Assembly (NCBI GenBank): GCA_003971905.1
Contig: RSEE01000123.1
Location: forward strand, 115,631 to 179,630
Source: Moniliella sp. 'wahieum'
Taxonomy: Eukaryota; Basidiomycota; Moniliellomycetes; Moniliellales; Moniliellaceae
DNA length: 64,000 nt
Direction of reading: 5' to 3'
Shown: piece after piece, positions 10,535 through 22,538 of the stretch
Position numbering within the stretch: the stretch's first letter is position 1
How the letters are laid out: every line of letters starts with the position of its first letter
Made by a program: the position numbers and the translations under genes
Notes under the pieces: model-generated
The model's database searches: none
What the model saw: the letters and a program-made list of their open reading frames with translations, nothing else
What the model was told of the DNA's origin: nothing

Positions 10535-13500
10535 ATGGCGTCGCTCCGCAGCCGCCCCGGCACACCCGCCGACCACGTCGTGCCCAATCAGGCCGGATAC
10601 GCCACTCCTGTCTTACCGGCAAGGATGCCCAAGCCGCCAAGGTTGCCGACCTCCTCCGGGCCAAAGCCTTCATCCCCGCCGGCCTCGTCCAAACCGAGGT
10701 CGAGTGGTTCTACCACAGCCTCGGCATTGACGACAACTACTTTGCTCTCGAATCGCCCGCCACGATTGGCGACCACATCATGGCCCTCTATGGCGCCAAG
10801 ATTCTCGCCTACACCAACCACACCCCCAGTCTCGACGTTGATCTTGAGAAGGAGGCCGAAGACGGCTCGGGAGCACTCTACATCCATTCTTCTCAACTCG
10901 CACGTTTGTCCAAAGGAAAGCCCCGCTGGAGCGCCGCATTGACGAGCGCTACCTGAACAAGACCAGTGCGGACCATTCGTACCGCCTCGAATCGTACCGC
11001 TCGGCCGGGTCGGTTTCTGCGCAGTCCAAGGAACAGCTCCGCTGCTACTTCCTTACCAAGTCCGACTTCGTTCAAGCGGCACCTCAACCCGGCAGCCCTG
11101 ACTTTACCGATATCCGCAAAGTGTCGGACAAGAACTTCCTCACCCGTGCATCGGAGAACACGCTCGCCATGTACGAGGAAGTGATGACCGAGGTTCTTCG
11201 CCGTTCCGGCCCTGTCATTGGTACGCCTTTCCCGTTGGATGTATTTTGCACTGAATGCTGACCCTCCTATTTTCTTTTCCCCCAGAGGTGTACCAAGTCG
11301 AGGGAAGCACCGAGCACCGCGTGGTCATTGGTTACCGCCAAGGCTCTACCAACAACTACTTCTCCAGTTTTAGTGATCTCTACCACTTTTATGGTCTCTT
11401 TTCCTCGCGCAAGTATGTTGAGCAGTTCAGCAACGGGGTTACCATTCTGTGCGCGTACCTCAACCCGCTCCCGGTATCTGGTTACCCTCCCATCGACCAC
11501 TCGATCAACCAGATTATGCGTGAGGCGTCCTTGCTCTATGCTCTGCCGGACAACCCTTTCTTCAAAGTTGGGGATCCAGCCAACCAACAAGAAGGCCATG
11601 CGGTCCAAGAAGCCACCTATGCATATGTCGGCTGGCTCTTTGCCCAACACTTTTGCAACCGTCTGGGCCAGTCATACCAAGCCTTGCGCAACGTCCTGGA
11701 CGATACTGACCCGGCCCAAGCGTCGATCTTGAACGAGATCAAGACCCGCTTCCGTGAAGAAACCTTCACTCGAGAGGGTATCCAAGACGTGCTGGAGCGC
11801 TACCCGGACCTGATCCGTCTGCTCTATGTTCACTTTGCCAACATCCATTACCCTGGGGGGCAGGAGAAGATGAATTGGTCCCGACTTTGTCGTACCAACG
11901 CCTGGTGAAGGAGGAGGTTCTGACTGACGCTCAGATCCATGATCGCATCCGCAAGACCACCACCAGCACCCATGAGCTCCAGGTGCTGGAAGCGCTTTGG
12001 CTTTCAACAAGAGCGTTCTCAAGACCAACTTTTACACGCCCACCAAGGTCGCTCTTTCATTCCGTTTGGACCCGGGCTTCCTTCCCGAGGTGGAGTACCC
12101 CGTTAAGCCGTATGGAGTCTTCTTTGTCGTTGGTTCAGACTTCCGTGGGTTCCACGTTCGGTTCTCGGACATTGCTCGTGGAGGGATTCGCATTGTCCGC
12201 TCTCGCAACAAGGAGAATTACTCGATCAACCAGCGTACGCTCTTTGATGAGAACTACGGTCTGGCATCGACCCAGCACCTCAAGAACAAGGACATTCCTG
12301 AAGGCGGATCCAAGGGCACCATCCTCCCCACTCTCGATGCCAACCCCAAGCTGTGTTTTGAGAAGTATGTCGATGCGGTGATCGACTTGCTCATCAAGGG
12401 CGAAACACCAGGGGTTAAAGAAGAGATTGTTGATCTCTATGGCAAGGAAGAGATTCTCTTTTTTGGTCCTGACGAGGGCACGGCCGACTTTATGGACTGG
12501 GGCGCTGAACATGCTCGGGCCCGCGGTGCTCCGTGGTGGAAATCGTTTACGACGGGAAGACGGCCGCCACACTTGGTGGAGTGCCCCATGATGTCTGGGG
12601 CATGACGTCTCTATCGGTGCGGCAATACGTCTTGGGCTTGTATCGTCGCCTCGGCCTGAACGAGAAAGACGTTACCAAGGTTCAGACTGGAGGTCCTGAT
12701 GGGGACCTCGGGTCGAACGAGATCCTTCTCTCCTCGGACCGCACCACGACGATCATTGATGGTTCAGGTGTGATCCACGACCCTTCCGGCTTGGACCGTC
12801 CCGAGCTGATCCGCCTGGCCAAAACGCGCAAGATGATCAATCACTTTGACGTGTCCAAGTTGGGCAAGGGTGGCTTCCGCGTCCTGGTGGAGGACAAGGA
12901 TGTGACGCTCCCGTCGGGCGAGGTGGTGCCGGACGGCTTGTCGTATCGCAACACGGCACACCTCAACTTCCAAGCCGACTTGTTTGTTCCTGTGGTGGAC
13001 GGCCCGAGGCAATCAGCATCTCGAACGTTGGCAAACTGTTTGATGCTGATGGAAAGCCCCATTTCAAGTACATTGTCGAGGGGCCAACCTGTTCATCACC
13101 CGCCAGGCTCGGATTGAACTAGAGAAGCACGGTGTCATTCTCTACCCTGACGCGAGCGCCAACAAGGGTGGAGTGACCTCATCGTCACTCGAGGTGTTGT
13201 GCGGCTTGTCGCTCACTGATGACGAGTTCCTCCAGAACATGACCTTCCAAGGAGGCAAGCCTACTCCCTTCTATCTTGGATATGTGCGGGACATCCAGTC
13301 GATCATCGCTCGCAATGCAGCCATGGAGTTTGAGGCAATTTGGCGCGAACACCAAGCTACCTCCCGTCCTCGTTCGGTTCTTTCCACGGAGCTCTCCACC
13401 ACTCAACGTCTTGTCTGATGAGATTGCTGCGACCAACCTGTACGAGGACGATGTGGTGCGGCGCAGTGTGATGGCCCATGTCTTCCCCACTACCCTGCGG

Positions 13501-13671
13501 AAGAAGGTGGGGCTGGATACCTTGGTGGAGCGCATCCCTGCAGCGTACGCCCGCTCGGCCTTTGCTGCCTTTGTCGCTGCGTCTTTCATCTATGCTCATG
13601 GCTCGGGCGCTTCTCACGTTCAGTTCTACCAGCACATCAACAAGCTTCGCCAAGATGCACCACAGGTGTAG
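10535..13671 (+). CDS. GDH2: NAD-specific glutamate dehydrogenase, large fungal type
   Basis: Catabolic enzyme converting glutamate to 2-oxoglutarate and ammonia with NAD+, of the roughly 110-kDa fungal type. The start MASLRSRPGTPADHVVPNQ follows CACC at 10531. One intron lies at 11221-11285 (GTACGC...CAG). N-terminal regulatory region: DLLRAKAFIPAGLVQTEVEW, then YQVEGSTEHRVVIGYRQGS. Catalytic core: KTNFYTPTKVALSFRLDP, GFHVRFSDIARGGIRIVRSR, then EGGSKGTI and LFFGPDEGTADFMDW. Nucleotide-binding part: VQTGGPDGDLGSNEIL, then KYIVEGANLFIT and ILYPDASANKGGV. The C-terminus ends INKLRQDAPQV. Length is about 1,020 codons, as expected. The frame breaks near 10600, 10905, 11870, 11985, 12555, 13010-13090 and 13390, with homology continuing each time. 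It is convergent with pyruvate decarboxylase. Proline dehydrogenase in this window feeds the same glutamate pool. Confidence 0.95.
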
Positions 13672-14393
13672 CGCAGCTCACCCGGTTTCTCCCTTTCTCC
13701 TATCCGTCATTGCTGTCCCCTTAGGTCTTCCTTTTGTCTGTTTTGTGTCATTTCGAGATCCATGTCATACCAAGCAAATAAGTGTTGTGCGGAGTACGCT
13801 GAGTACGTGGAGTAGAATGCGAGAGTAGAGGCTGAGTGTGCACGTCGTGTTGCAAAAAGGCTGCAACTCGCAGGGCAAAAGCCTTGGTGGTACCCCCGTA
13901 CCCCCCCCCGCGCCCGATGTATAGAAGTCACACTGATCGTTGGCTCCCCGCATCGTCTCTTTGGGGACCTTGGCACCGAAGTGTGACACATGTGATGAGC
14001 TCGATGGGCACTGGCACATGATGCATGGACCTGATAACAGTCTCAGCTCTTCTTTCTGGTTCCTTCTGAAATGATACTATACACCTCTGGTCGCCGTACG
14101 TAGACGGGGTATATCGAGCCAGTGCATATGCTGTTGCCCTTTTCCTCCTTTTACAAACAAGTGGTATTCCTTTTGCCCCAATAAAACCCTTCTGACAACG
14201 AAATGGCTCTCCTACGCGTCCTATCTTTGTGCAACGAAACAATCCAAGGATATGAGCTGGGGAGAGAGAAGAGAATGGATATAGAGATCACAAGAAAGCA
14301 GTGTGTGAAGCAGGCCGGGCATGATAGTTTTTTCGTGTTGGTCTGGTCTGGAGTTCGTTGGATGCGTCAAAGGGGGGGGGGGGGGGGGGGGGC
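13672..14393. other. convergent 3' intergenic region (GDH2 / pyruvate decarboxylase)
   Basis: It holds the two 3' UTRs. AATAAA-like sequence occurs at about 14180 (CCAATAAAACCC). A TGCATG-containing ACATGATGCATGG sits near 14018-14028. No gene is seen. Confidence 0.5.
14372..14392. repeat. poly-G/C homopolymer, 21 nt
   Basis: An uninterrupted run of 21 G ends one base before the stop codon of the minus-strand pyruvate decarboxylase gene. Its true length is uncertain in any long-read consensus. Confidence 0.9.
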
Positions 14394-16422
14394 TTAGGCA
14401 GCGTTGTTAGCGGCGGAGAGGGCGGCCTGGCGCTTGAGAGCCGGGGGCGAGTCGCCACGGGGAGGAAGACCTCAACGACGTGGGCCTTGTCGGCCTTGTT
14501 GAACTCGGGGTCGGTCAAGAGCGCCTCGAGCTCGGCCTTGGTGTGGACAGCGTGGAACTGTGTCTTAGATGGGACCGGGTCAGCCTCGTGCGAGGGCACG
14601 TTGGGCTTGGTCCAGGGGGTGGGGGCGTGAGGAAGTCAATCAGCTTCGAATGGTTCCAGATCGCAATGTCGTTGTAGAACTCGTCAGGGCCAAAGATCTG
14701 GCGCTCAATTTCGTATCCATCGTTGTTGAGGATAAAGATGAGAGGCGTCAAGCCGTGACGGAAGACAGTGCCGAGTTCCTGTGCGGTAAGCTGGAGGGAG
14801 CCGTCACCAATGAAGTGCACAACGCGGCCAGGGCGGTTAGGGTTGTGCTGTTGCAGCTGGCGCAGACCAAGCGCCGCACCCAAAACTGCACCGCCCGTAA
14901 AACCAATCGAGCCCCAGAGCATCTGCGCAATCAGCTTGGCGTTCTTGGGGAACGTCACGTCGATCAGGCCGAAGGACGAAGTACCCGTCTCGCCAAGAAC
15001 AACGTCGCCCTCGCCGAAGAACTGACCCATGCGGGGCCAGAAGTAGCCCTGGGAAATGACGTCCTTGGACTTGAAGCCCTCGGGACCACCAAGGCGCGTG
15101 AGGGTGAGCTCGTCGAGCTCAGCAATCTGCTCCTCGACCGAGGGGATCGCGTTGAGCGTAAGGGAACGAACGGGAGCCAGGAGCGACTTGGTGACAGCGA
15201 GACGCTTCTCACCCTCACCCGAGAGAGCTTCCGTAAGCTTAGGCAGGAGCCACTTCATCTTGATGTCGTCAAACACAGCGTAGCCAATCTTGGTGTGGTC
15301 CGAGTGGAGCTCGATCGTGGCCGTGCGCTTAGTGCGGTAGGAGAAGGAGCCAGTGTTGTAGTCCGACAGGAGGGCACCGACCGACAGGATCAAGTCGGAG
15401 CTTTCCACAATCTCCTTGACCGCCGGCTTGCTCAGGCTACCGAGGTACACACCACCGAACTGGGCGTTGTTCAGTTCCGTGACGGTCGTCTTGCCCATGG
15501 GGGTGGAGAAGACGGGGAGGCCAGTGACCTCGGCAAACTTGCGCGTCTCAGCAACGACGTTGTGGCGGGAAGCGCAAGCGTCGACCAGGATGATGGGTTG
15601 CGTAGCCGCCTTGACACGCTTGACAATCTCGTCGAGCACGTTGCGCTCGATCTCCTCGTTGTTGGATGTGACGGTGGTTTGCAGCTTGTAGTCCACCAGG
15701 CGCTTGGCAGCCGAGATAGGCAGGGGGAGGTCAACCAAGTTGGAAGGGTATCCAATGTACACGGGGAGAGAGCGGGAAACGCAGAACTCGAGGATCGAGT
15801 CAATGGCGCGGCAGGCGTCCAGGCCAGTGGTAATGTCCTCGGCCTGGGTGCCCTTGGGGATCAGGGGCAGACGTCCCTCACGGTGCATCTGGTACAGGTC
15901 CAGCTGGGCGCCGGTGATCTGGCGGGCCATGTTGAGGAAGGCGTCGAACTTGTGGTCGCCTTGGTAGAGGGAGCAAAAAGTCAGATGCACGATCAACAAC
16001 GTAATATAGTGGGGCAGACGGGCGGTGATGGGGAAGGTAAAACGTACCAAGAGTGTGGTGGAGCAGGAGACCCTCGTCCTGGGCCTTGGTCGAGGGCGTA
16101 CCGACAATGTGGATGACGGGAAGACGCTCGGCCATGCTGCCACCGAGGGCATTGCATGCGCTCAGCTCGCCGACACCAAAGGTGGTGGTGAGCACAGCGG
16201 GACGGGGGGGTGGCCCCGGACAGGACAGGGCCAGGCCCGGCCGGCCGAGTAGCCGGCGTTGAGTCGTTGGAGTTGCCGATCCAGCCCAGGCCACGCTCAC
16301 GCCAGCGCGTGAGCATGGCCGGGTAAAGTCGCCAGGGAGGCCTGGACGAACTCAACCTCGAGCTGCTTCAAGCGCTCGCAGAGGTAGTCGGTGAGGGTGA
16401 TGGTGCCTTCAACGGGAGCCAT
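14394..16422 (-). CDS. PDC1: pyruvate decarboxylase (copy A)
   Basis: Thiamine-diphosphate enzyme converting pyruvate to acetaldehyde and CO2 in the cytosol. The start [20 protein letters not shown] is at 16422, and one intron spans 15960-16047 (GTACGT...CAAG). Features in order: GLPGDF-type N-terminus, catalytic Glu in the [11 protein letters not shown] motif, [40 protein letters not shown], central KLIDYKLQ-like domain, and the ThDP motif beginning [12 protein letters not shown] and ending [13 protein letters not shown]. The C-terminus [12 protein letters not shown]...NNAA is in frame only after a shift near 14457. Other shifts lie near 14610 and at about 16230-16350, where copy B (62438) stays in frame. 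The middle of the gene is a clean 540-codon ORF, and total length is about 640-650 codons with intron removed. Next to it is a poly-G tract just beyond the stop. Confidence 0.96.
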
Positions 16423-16513
16423 GGCGAATTGTGGGGGTGCTGTTGGGAACACGCGAGTGGTGCTGGAGTGGGGTGGGGATGGAGCGAACGGGGGACGAGG
16501 CAGATCAGTGGGT

Positions 16514-16521
16514 CTCTTATA
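16514..16521 (-). promoter_or_regulatory. TATA box of pyruvate decarboxylase copy A
   Basis: TATAAGAG on the minus strand lies 99 nt upstream of the ATG, inside the block TATAAGAGACCCACTGATCT that is conserved at copy B (62340). It is the most conserved promoter segment between the copies. Confidence 0.7.
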
Positions 16522-17657
16522 CGCGGACGGGTGGTAGATGCGATCGTCGCTGGTGAAGGCTGTTGATGCGTATATTGCTCCTGTTGGCCATGAGGCCTGA
16601 GCGCATGAGCCTGAGTGCCCGAGGTGGTGCTCAGAAGGCAGTTAAACCTTAACTGATGGGGTGGGTCGACCTCCGCCGAGACTGGCGCCGTGCCCGGACC
16701 CAGGTGTAGTTTAATTGTTGATTTGAGAATTTGAGATGAGCAGCGCAGCACAGGGCAGTGTGAGCAAGCTGCTCACTGTCCAGCGCTGGCGCCGTGCGGA
16801 CGCCAGTTGTGAGTGCACGCGCCACCAGCATGGGAGCAGTGGAAATAACTAGTGACTGATGATCGATGACCAATTCGATAGCCGATGATCGATGATCGGG
16901 ATCATCACCAGCATCAGCTTTGTGAACGTGTCTCCGGACAAGGTACGACTGCGGGCTTGCGTTTCGACACCGAGCGACTGAGTTTCAGTCTTCAAGCTTC
17001 TGGCTTCAGATCGACTTCAGACTGGAGATGGAAGCCGTCAGGACGGGGGCGACCGGGAGTGGCGCTTCAGACCATGGCCAGGTGAGCCAACAAATGTTGC
17101 CAACAATATCTTTGTTCGTAACCAATGATTAAGGAGAGCGGCAAACCTTTCGGACGTACTAAGACAGCGTCAGAGGCTCCGCCGCGTATGGGACTGAGGT
17201 ACTGAGGCGTGTTAGGAGTGAGCTCACTCGACAACGTGTTCTGCACCCGAAAGAAAACGCTGAACTCACGGCCGCAGACTTCGCCTATGAAATTTCCATG
17301 TTCTGGCTGTTATATACGGGGTTTAAGAGTCCCTTCGCATTGCTTCTTATCGATCGGCCGAGTCCTCCTACACCTCGCCCAGCATCGGCCTCGCAGCCAC
17401 CCACGTTGATGGGTACTGGCGGCTGGGCTCGGGTCGCCCACACTACACCCCGTCCTTACCTATGACTGTCTAGGCCAGATCCAAAGCGCGCTATACAAGT
17501 CAATCGGAAACAAGTCAATCCAGGGCGCATGAAAAAGGAGACCGAGCTGGATGCATTGATAGGTGCACCAATGCACACCGAGAGTCCCACGCAAGGCACA
17601 ACCCTCCGGAACCCCCCGAGTGTGCCGTGTCAAGTCAAGGGAAGTAGACGCGGGCGA
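16522..17657. other. intergenic, promoter of pyruvate decarboxylase copy A
   Basis: From 16522 to about 16830 it shares blocks with the region before copy B: GGTCGACCCACCCCATCAGT, GGCACGGCGCCAGTCTC and ATTAAACTACACCT (minus strand). Farther out, 16855-16905 holds GATGATCGATGACC/GATGATCGATGATCGGG repeats. The rest, to the makorin stop, has no coding signal; a TATATACGGGG at about 17311 has no gene behind it. Confidence 0.55.
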
Positions 17658-18976
17658 TCAATCATCGTCTTGCCAATCATCGTAATCAACATCATAGTCG
17701 TCCCATGTATCATAGACATTGTCGTCCTCGTACCAGTCCTCCGCATCACCATCATCATCATCCGACGTTGCCTCCACTCCAAAGAATAAGATATCATCCG
17801 GGACATCCGCCACCCGCCCCAATCATCATCGTCCTCCCAGCAATAATCAGGTCGGAATCGCTTCCCCACTCCAACACGTCGCGGTCGCCAGCCGTCGGAT
17901 TCGGATTTGGATGCGTTTGGGACGGCCGGATGCGTCGATGGCTGCGGGACAAAGATGCGTCCTGTGCATATACCGAGTCGCCCAACCCAATTGCCTCGAG
18001 GCCTTGTTGCCGACGAACACGGAGCAAGGAATGCCGCAATTCGCGCGTCAGCATTTCTTCCGCCGTCATATTGAAAACAAACTCGCTCCCCTCAATCTTG
18101 TGCGAGTAAAAGCATTGGTCTGGCCAAGCGAGGCAGAGGGGCAGGTAAGTAAGCGTCCTGCATCGGCACAAAGTAGGATGAAAAGGCAAAGAGGACAACG
18201 TACCGGCAAAGGGACAAAAGACTCCGGTCCGTTTGGACAACGACGCTTCAAAGTACTTGCACGGCGTGGTACGAGTGGCGGCCTTGAAGCGACTTACGAT
18301 GGACTTCTTGTTGTTACCCGTGACGAAAACAGAGGAGGGGATCACAAAGAGGCTCACTGTGCGGCACACGGGACATCGTTTCTGGTTGCCCATCTCTTCT
18401 TCCAACAGGGGCTCGTTCGAATCCGGAGGGGGTCGCGCACGCCATTTTTTGATACAATCGAGACAAAAAATGTGGTCACAGTAGGACAACAATCCATATG
18501 TGGTGGGAAGCTCGTAGCAGATGGAACACATGGGACGCGTGGGGCCAGATGTGGGCTCCGGAGACGAATATCCATCCGTTGCCGCTGCACTGCAGTCATC
18601 TCGGCCACAAACCTGGGAGGAAGAGTGGATGCGTCGTGGGCATACCAACACGAGTCCCCCTGGCACAGTATCCTTTCTTGAAGTATCTGCAAGGTTTTTT
18701 GGGTCCAAGTGAGGTGCTAGAGTCAGCATTACTTGGCGTCGCACGGCGGGTGCATGCTTCTCTTGAGGGGGAGCTAGGCTGGGAGGAAGATGGCGGAGGT
18801 GGCGTTGAGAGAGGCGGCGTGGATGTAGACGTGGAAGCAACACCAGTATGGGACTGGGAGGGAGGATGGGTGTGGGAGAAGCGGCATGCGGAACCGCGCC
18901 TGCAGCCATCTGGGGTGAGGTGGTAGCGGCACATGGGCGCCCGCGACGCCTGAGGTGACTGGGACTCAGATGGCAT
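17658..18976 (-). CDS. makorin-type E3 ubiquitin ligase (CCCH zinc fingers and RING)
   Basis: Predicted RNA-binding E3 ligase. The order is CCCH finger 1 (MCRYHLTPDGCRRGSACRFSH), a serine/proline linker, CCCH finger 2 (CRYFKKGYC...GDSCWYAHD), a C3HC4 RING (CSICYELPTTYGLLSYCDHI, FCLDCIKKW, RCPVCR) followed by FVIPSSVFVTG, then CCCH finger 3 (CKYFEASL...VFCPFAD/QCFYSH). Finger 3 is split by an intron at 18120-18203 (GTACGT...CCAG), and splicing restores the Cys-Cys-Cys-His spacing. The start MPSESQSPQ is at 18976. The C-terminal tail is very acidic (DDDDGDAEDWYEDD, ending DDWQDDD). Finger 2 is in frame only if a five-G run near 18655 is one base short; another shift lies near 18600. The order CCCH-CCCH-RING-CCCH is diagnostic for makorins, and the gene is about 410 codons. 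Confidence 0.88.
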
Positions 18977-19055
18977 GTCCCGCGGGGATGTGTCCTAGAG
19001 CGAGCGCAGGGGGGATGGAGAGAGGAGGGGGGGGTAGTGAATGGCAAGTGCTGTG

Positions 19056-19100
19056 AAGGAGGTGGAGGTGGAGGTGGAGGTGGAGGTGGAGGGAGGTGGC
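19056..19100. repeat. GGAGGT hexanucleotide tandem repeat
   Basis: About seven copies of GGAGGT lie 80-125 nt upstream of the makorin ATG (CT-rich on its coding strand), a possible polypyrimidine promoter element. Confidence 0.85.
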
Positions 19101-19277
19101 GGTGGAGAAGGAGGCCGCAGAGGAGGTGGGGGGGTTACCGGCTAACGCACACCAGCGTCCCCCTGCCGTCTGCACATGCCGCCGCCACTCCGCATCGTAT
19201 CAAATTTCAAAAGTGCCTCGGAAGAGGCGCGCCGGGTCAGGTGACCGTAGGGCTAAATCAAGCACTGGAAACGGAGG

Positions 19278-19311
19278 CATGATGCATGATGCATGATGCA
19301 TGATGCATGAT
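19278..19311. repeat. ATGCATG tandem motif next to a TGACGTC site
   Basis: CATGATGCATGATG is iterated: four overlapping copies of GATGCAT run directly into TGACGTC, a CRE-like half site. It sits between the divergent makorin and membrane-protein genes and is the longest example of this window's recurrent TGCATGAT motif. Confidence 0.85.
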
Positions 19312-19444
19312 GACGTCGTCCTGCTTGGGCCGTGCACAGACCGCCTAGGCGGGACACGTCCCAGCGCCGCTGGGTTGGACGTTGGCCCCCGGAGGACCCA
19401 GCCAGCCCCAGCCAGCAGCAGCCGACCATCCTTGCTCCTCCCCA

Positions 19445-20028
19445 ATGGTGGCCAGCCCTGTCGCGTCCCCCCCACCCACGCCGCTGCAGCCGGCGCCGGC
19501 GCAGCACACGGCTCTCAGCCTTGGTGGGGCGCTTGGCCCCCACGCGGCTGCGCCCATGCCAGCGCTCAACTGGGACGCGCTGCCGAACAACGCGCTTACC
19601 ACCCCCCCTTCCCTCCGCCTCGCCGAGTCCATCAACCAGACCCCTGACGCGAACGTGCCCCTTTCCATCACGCCCAAGGAGCACGACCTAATTATGGGTG
19701 TGGAACGGAGGGCATTGCAAACCCAACTGGGGGGCTTCTTGGTGGGTGCGTTGGGGGTGCGTACTATGCCCGGGCCAAGCGGCCCCTGCCTGGCTGGAGA
19801 GGGTATACAATTTCCATTGCGCTGGGTATGACCTTGTCCCCGATGCTCAGCATCCCTCTGTCGATCTACTTTTCCAAGTCCTACCTCAAGCAGATCAAGC
19901 AGGACACGCACTTGACATCGGTCATCCAACAGAGCGAACGGCATCATATCCCCTTGGAAATGCTTCCTGTCTCCCCCGATGCCGCGGAGCCCGACACTCC
20001 GTCTGCCTCGGCACAAGCCCAGCCCTAG
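19445..20028 (+). CDS. small predicted membrane protein, function unknown
   Basis: A proline/alanine-rich N-terminus (MVASPVASPPPTPLQPAPAQ) is followed by SLRLAESINQTPDANVPLSI and ITPKEHDLIMGVERR, then two hydrophobic stretches: LGGFLVGALGGAYYARAK and ISIALGMTLSPMLSIPLSIY, separated by RPLPGWRGY. The C-terminus is hydrophilic (KSYLKQIKQDTHLTSVIQQ ... ASAQAQP). One frame shift near 19765 links the two parts. The ordered, protein-like composition and two possible membrane helices support a real gene of about 195 codons. An upstream in-frame TTG exists at 19382, but ATG at 19445 is preferred. I do not recognise the family; a small organellar membrane protein is a guess. Confidence 0.55.
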
Positions 20029-20723
20029 ACTTTGCATTTTCCCATTTCAACGTTTCCACAGTTCCACTTTCTCTAAAGTAATTGGTGAACAGTCCTTCTT
20101 AGCTAGACGAAGCCAGCGGTACTTCCCGGCCCTCAAGGTTCGTCACCGGTCACCCTTAGGCGACTTCCTTTCTTCCCAGCACCACTCTCACTCTGTCTTT
20201 TTCCTTGCAATCATATCTCGGCCTGCGCTCTGCTGCATCCTTTGCTCCGCAATGTCCCCCCCATCATCGTTGAAGCTGTGTCTCTTTCGTTTCGTTCAGC
20301 TGACAAAAACTCGCATGGAATTACTCCGGTATGGTCACTTCGACCTTTGGTGTGCATGTAAGCACCCTTCGTCTAGCTGGGTTTCGGCAACGAGGGGGGG
20401 ATGCGTGGTGGGTCTAGCGGGCGTCAGGCAGCCCATTAAAACAGGCGAGCGCAGCATATGAGGTCAAACCATCTGTGTGTCTCCTCGCTCGTTCTACTCT
20501 CTTTGTTTGCTTGGAATCTGGAATCGGGAATCGGGCGGCTGGAAATTGCAACGACCCAACTGCTTTCTACTCACTCTGCATCCCCTCTCCACTGCCCCCC
20601 CTCCTCCTCCCTAGTCCCAGCTTCCTTCCTCTCCAGCATTTCTCCCTCTGCGCCGCCCTCCCCGCCGACGCACAGTAGACTGTCCTGCATTTGTATCGTA
20701 TTTCTCGCTGCCCCCCGCGGCGT
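20029..20723. other. convergent intergenic region, no gene seen
   Basis: It lies between the 3' ends of the membrane-protein gene and pyruvate dehydrogenase kinase. C/T-rich stretches and short open frames are seen, none resembling a protein. Confidence 0.5.
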
Positions 20724-22538
20724 TCACGGCAGCGGTTCGGTCGAGGAGGAGAGAGACGGTTGAGGGAGAGGTAGACGTCAGTGCCATAGCCCTCCATCGA
20801 GATCAACTTCAAGTCGCCACCAAAGTAGCGGGCATAGAGGCGTGCGAGCGGGGGCCGTACCCAACCCAGCCATGGGCGCTTGAAAGTCACTTTGGTCAAA
20901 CTCTGGGTCCAAATCGTCGGATTGGGCCGTAGTGTAAGTATACGTCCATACCAACGGCACTTCACTCCGAGGAATCCCCCGGCCTCATCACTGATCTTGA
21001 TCGTCAAATCTTCCCGCCCTTCCACCACGATCACCTTGATCGGTGGGAAATGGTCCTCGTTCTCCACCCCGTACCGCTCCACCACCGCGCGCAACGAGTT
21101 CTTGAGCAATTCAAATAAAATGTGCTATTATGCGCCGAGGGGTTAGGGGAGGGAGGGGTCAGCTTCCATATCGTACCGCATTTCCCTTGCCTTGGTCGGT
21201 CTTACCCAGCAAAGCGCAAGGAAAGAAGAAAGGAAGAAAGGAAGGAAGGAAGGAAGGAAGGAAGGAAGGAAACGACGTACGTTCAAATGGGAAGGGATGT
21301 ACACTAAACGTCAAGTCTTTGGGGCAGATGAGCTGGACCGGGGGGCCTTTGAACAAGCCAAAGTGCTCTTCACATACAAACCGTGCATTCTCAATCGCCT
21401 CATGTGCCATCGCACCGACATGGTGTTGGTACAGATGACGCCGACGTAATTTTCGCGGTACTTATCCTGTTCCGTCTCGCTGACCGCCGAGGCGGGCGCG
21501 TTACGGCCCAACAATGACCGGTTCCCCGCCGTGATCGAGTCGTGCAAGCTCTCACTGCTGCGAGCCAGCGCAATATGCTGGCCAATCAAGATCCGAATGC
21601 CAATACGAGAGAGGTAGAAGCGGTCAAGGAACCGTTGCATGTCCGCCTGTAACGCCGTGTACCGATTGGCGCGCTTGTACTCCAGCACGCCCTGTGCGAC
21701 CGTCGTGACACCGCATCGTGGCGTCGCTTGATAGCTTCGAGGCAGCGCGTAAAACGCTCATTGTAGTCGTACACCTCTGGCGGCCACGTGACCTTGCTCA
21801 TATCGGGCACTTCCTGGGCACCTGTGCTTGGGGCGCGCACCGCGGGGCGGACCGAAGGATCGTCGTCGGGGTAGGCGCCGACGAGGTGCTCGGCGCCATC
21901 GCCATACAGGACAGAAGGGTTGGGCTTGGCTGCCGCCGCGAGCGCGCTGCGGCGGACAAGGCCGTGTTGGCGGCCAAGATGGCCTGCAGCTCGTCCGACA
22001 GCTTGGGCGGTTTGGGGAACTGGACCAGCTCCTCAAACGACTGGGCGTACCAGTTCTTGACGCGGATGATGGAGGGCATCTCGCTGGCGCTGCGGGCAGG
22101 TTGTCCAGTTCGGAGACACGGTGGGCCAGACGGACAGGGAGCTCGCTGCGCAGAAAGTTGCCGCCCTGGAGGAGGGAGCCGGGGTTGATGTTCTGGCCGA
22201 AACGGACCATGTAGCGAGGAGAGAGATGCCGGTCTGGCGGAAGGAGGCATAGTGGTTGATCTGCTTCCAGAGCTGGGGGGTGATGGTGTATCTGGGGGAG
22301 GGGGGGGGTCAGCAGGGCGGGCGGGGCGGGAGACGGGAGGGACGTACGCAGACATGGCGAGGGGGCGCTGCGGCCACGTGGGCTGGCAGGGGAAGAGGCA
22401 GAGGCAGCGGCAGCAGCGACGGATGGGGTGGTGGCGGCGGGGCGGCGGGTGGCGGCGGGGGACGGGGGGACGGGCGGCGGGCTGGCTTCCCCGCACGGCC
22501 AGCGGAGCGAGCCGGAGGCGTCGGCCGCCAGCCGCCAT
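20724..22538 (-). CDS. mitochondrial pyruvate dehydrogenase kinase (PDK/BCKDK family)
   Basis: Phosphorylates and inactivates a mitochondrial 2-oxoacid dehydrogenase E1. From ATG 22538 the N-terminus is strongly basic with no acidic residue for about 50 codons ([17 protein letters not shown]...), a plausible presequence. A second ATG at 22355 (MSA) sits just before intron 1 (22292-22347). Conserved sequence: [96 protein letters not shown]. The GHKL ATPase part has the N box ([13 protein letters not shown]), G1 box ISDEAGG (a variant of the usual DxGGG), and after a frame shift near 20860 the glycine-rich lid then [20 protein letters not shown]. An intron near 21130-21280 holds a GAAG microsatellite. 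The end reads STEPLP if a short indel near 20755 is allowed, giving stop 20724. Confidence 0.9.
21219..21272. repeat. GAAG/GGAA microsatellite in an intron
   Basis: About ten tandem GAAG units lie within the intron of the pyruvate dehydrogenase kinase gene (pyrimidine-rich on the coding strand, close to the 5' splice site GTACGT). Confidence 0.9.

Noticed and set aside
18120-18160. ACTTACCTG string suggesting a U1 snRNA 5' end
   Set aside because: It lies within the intron splitting the third finger of the makorin gene and has no U1-like secondary structure around it.
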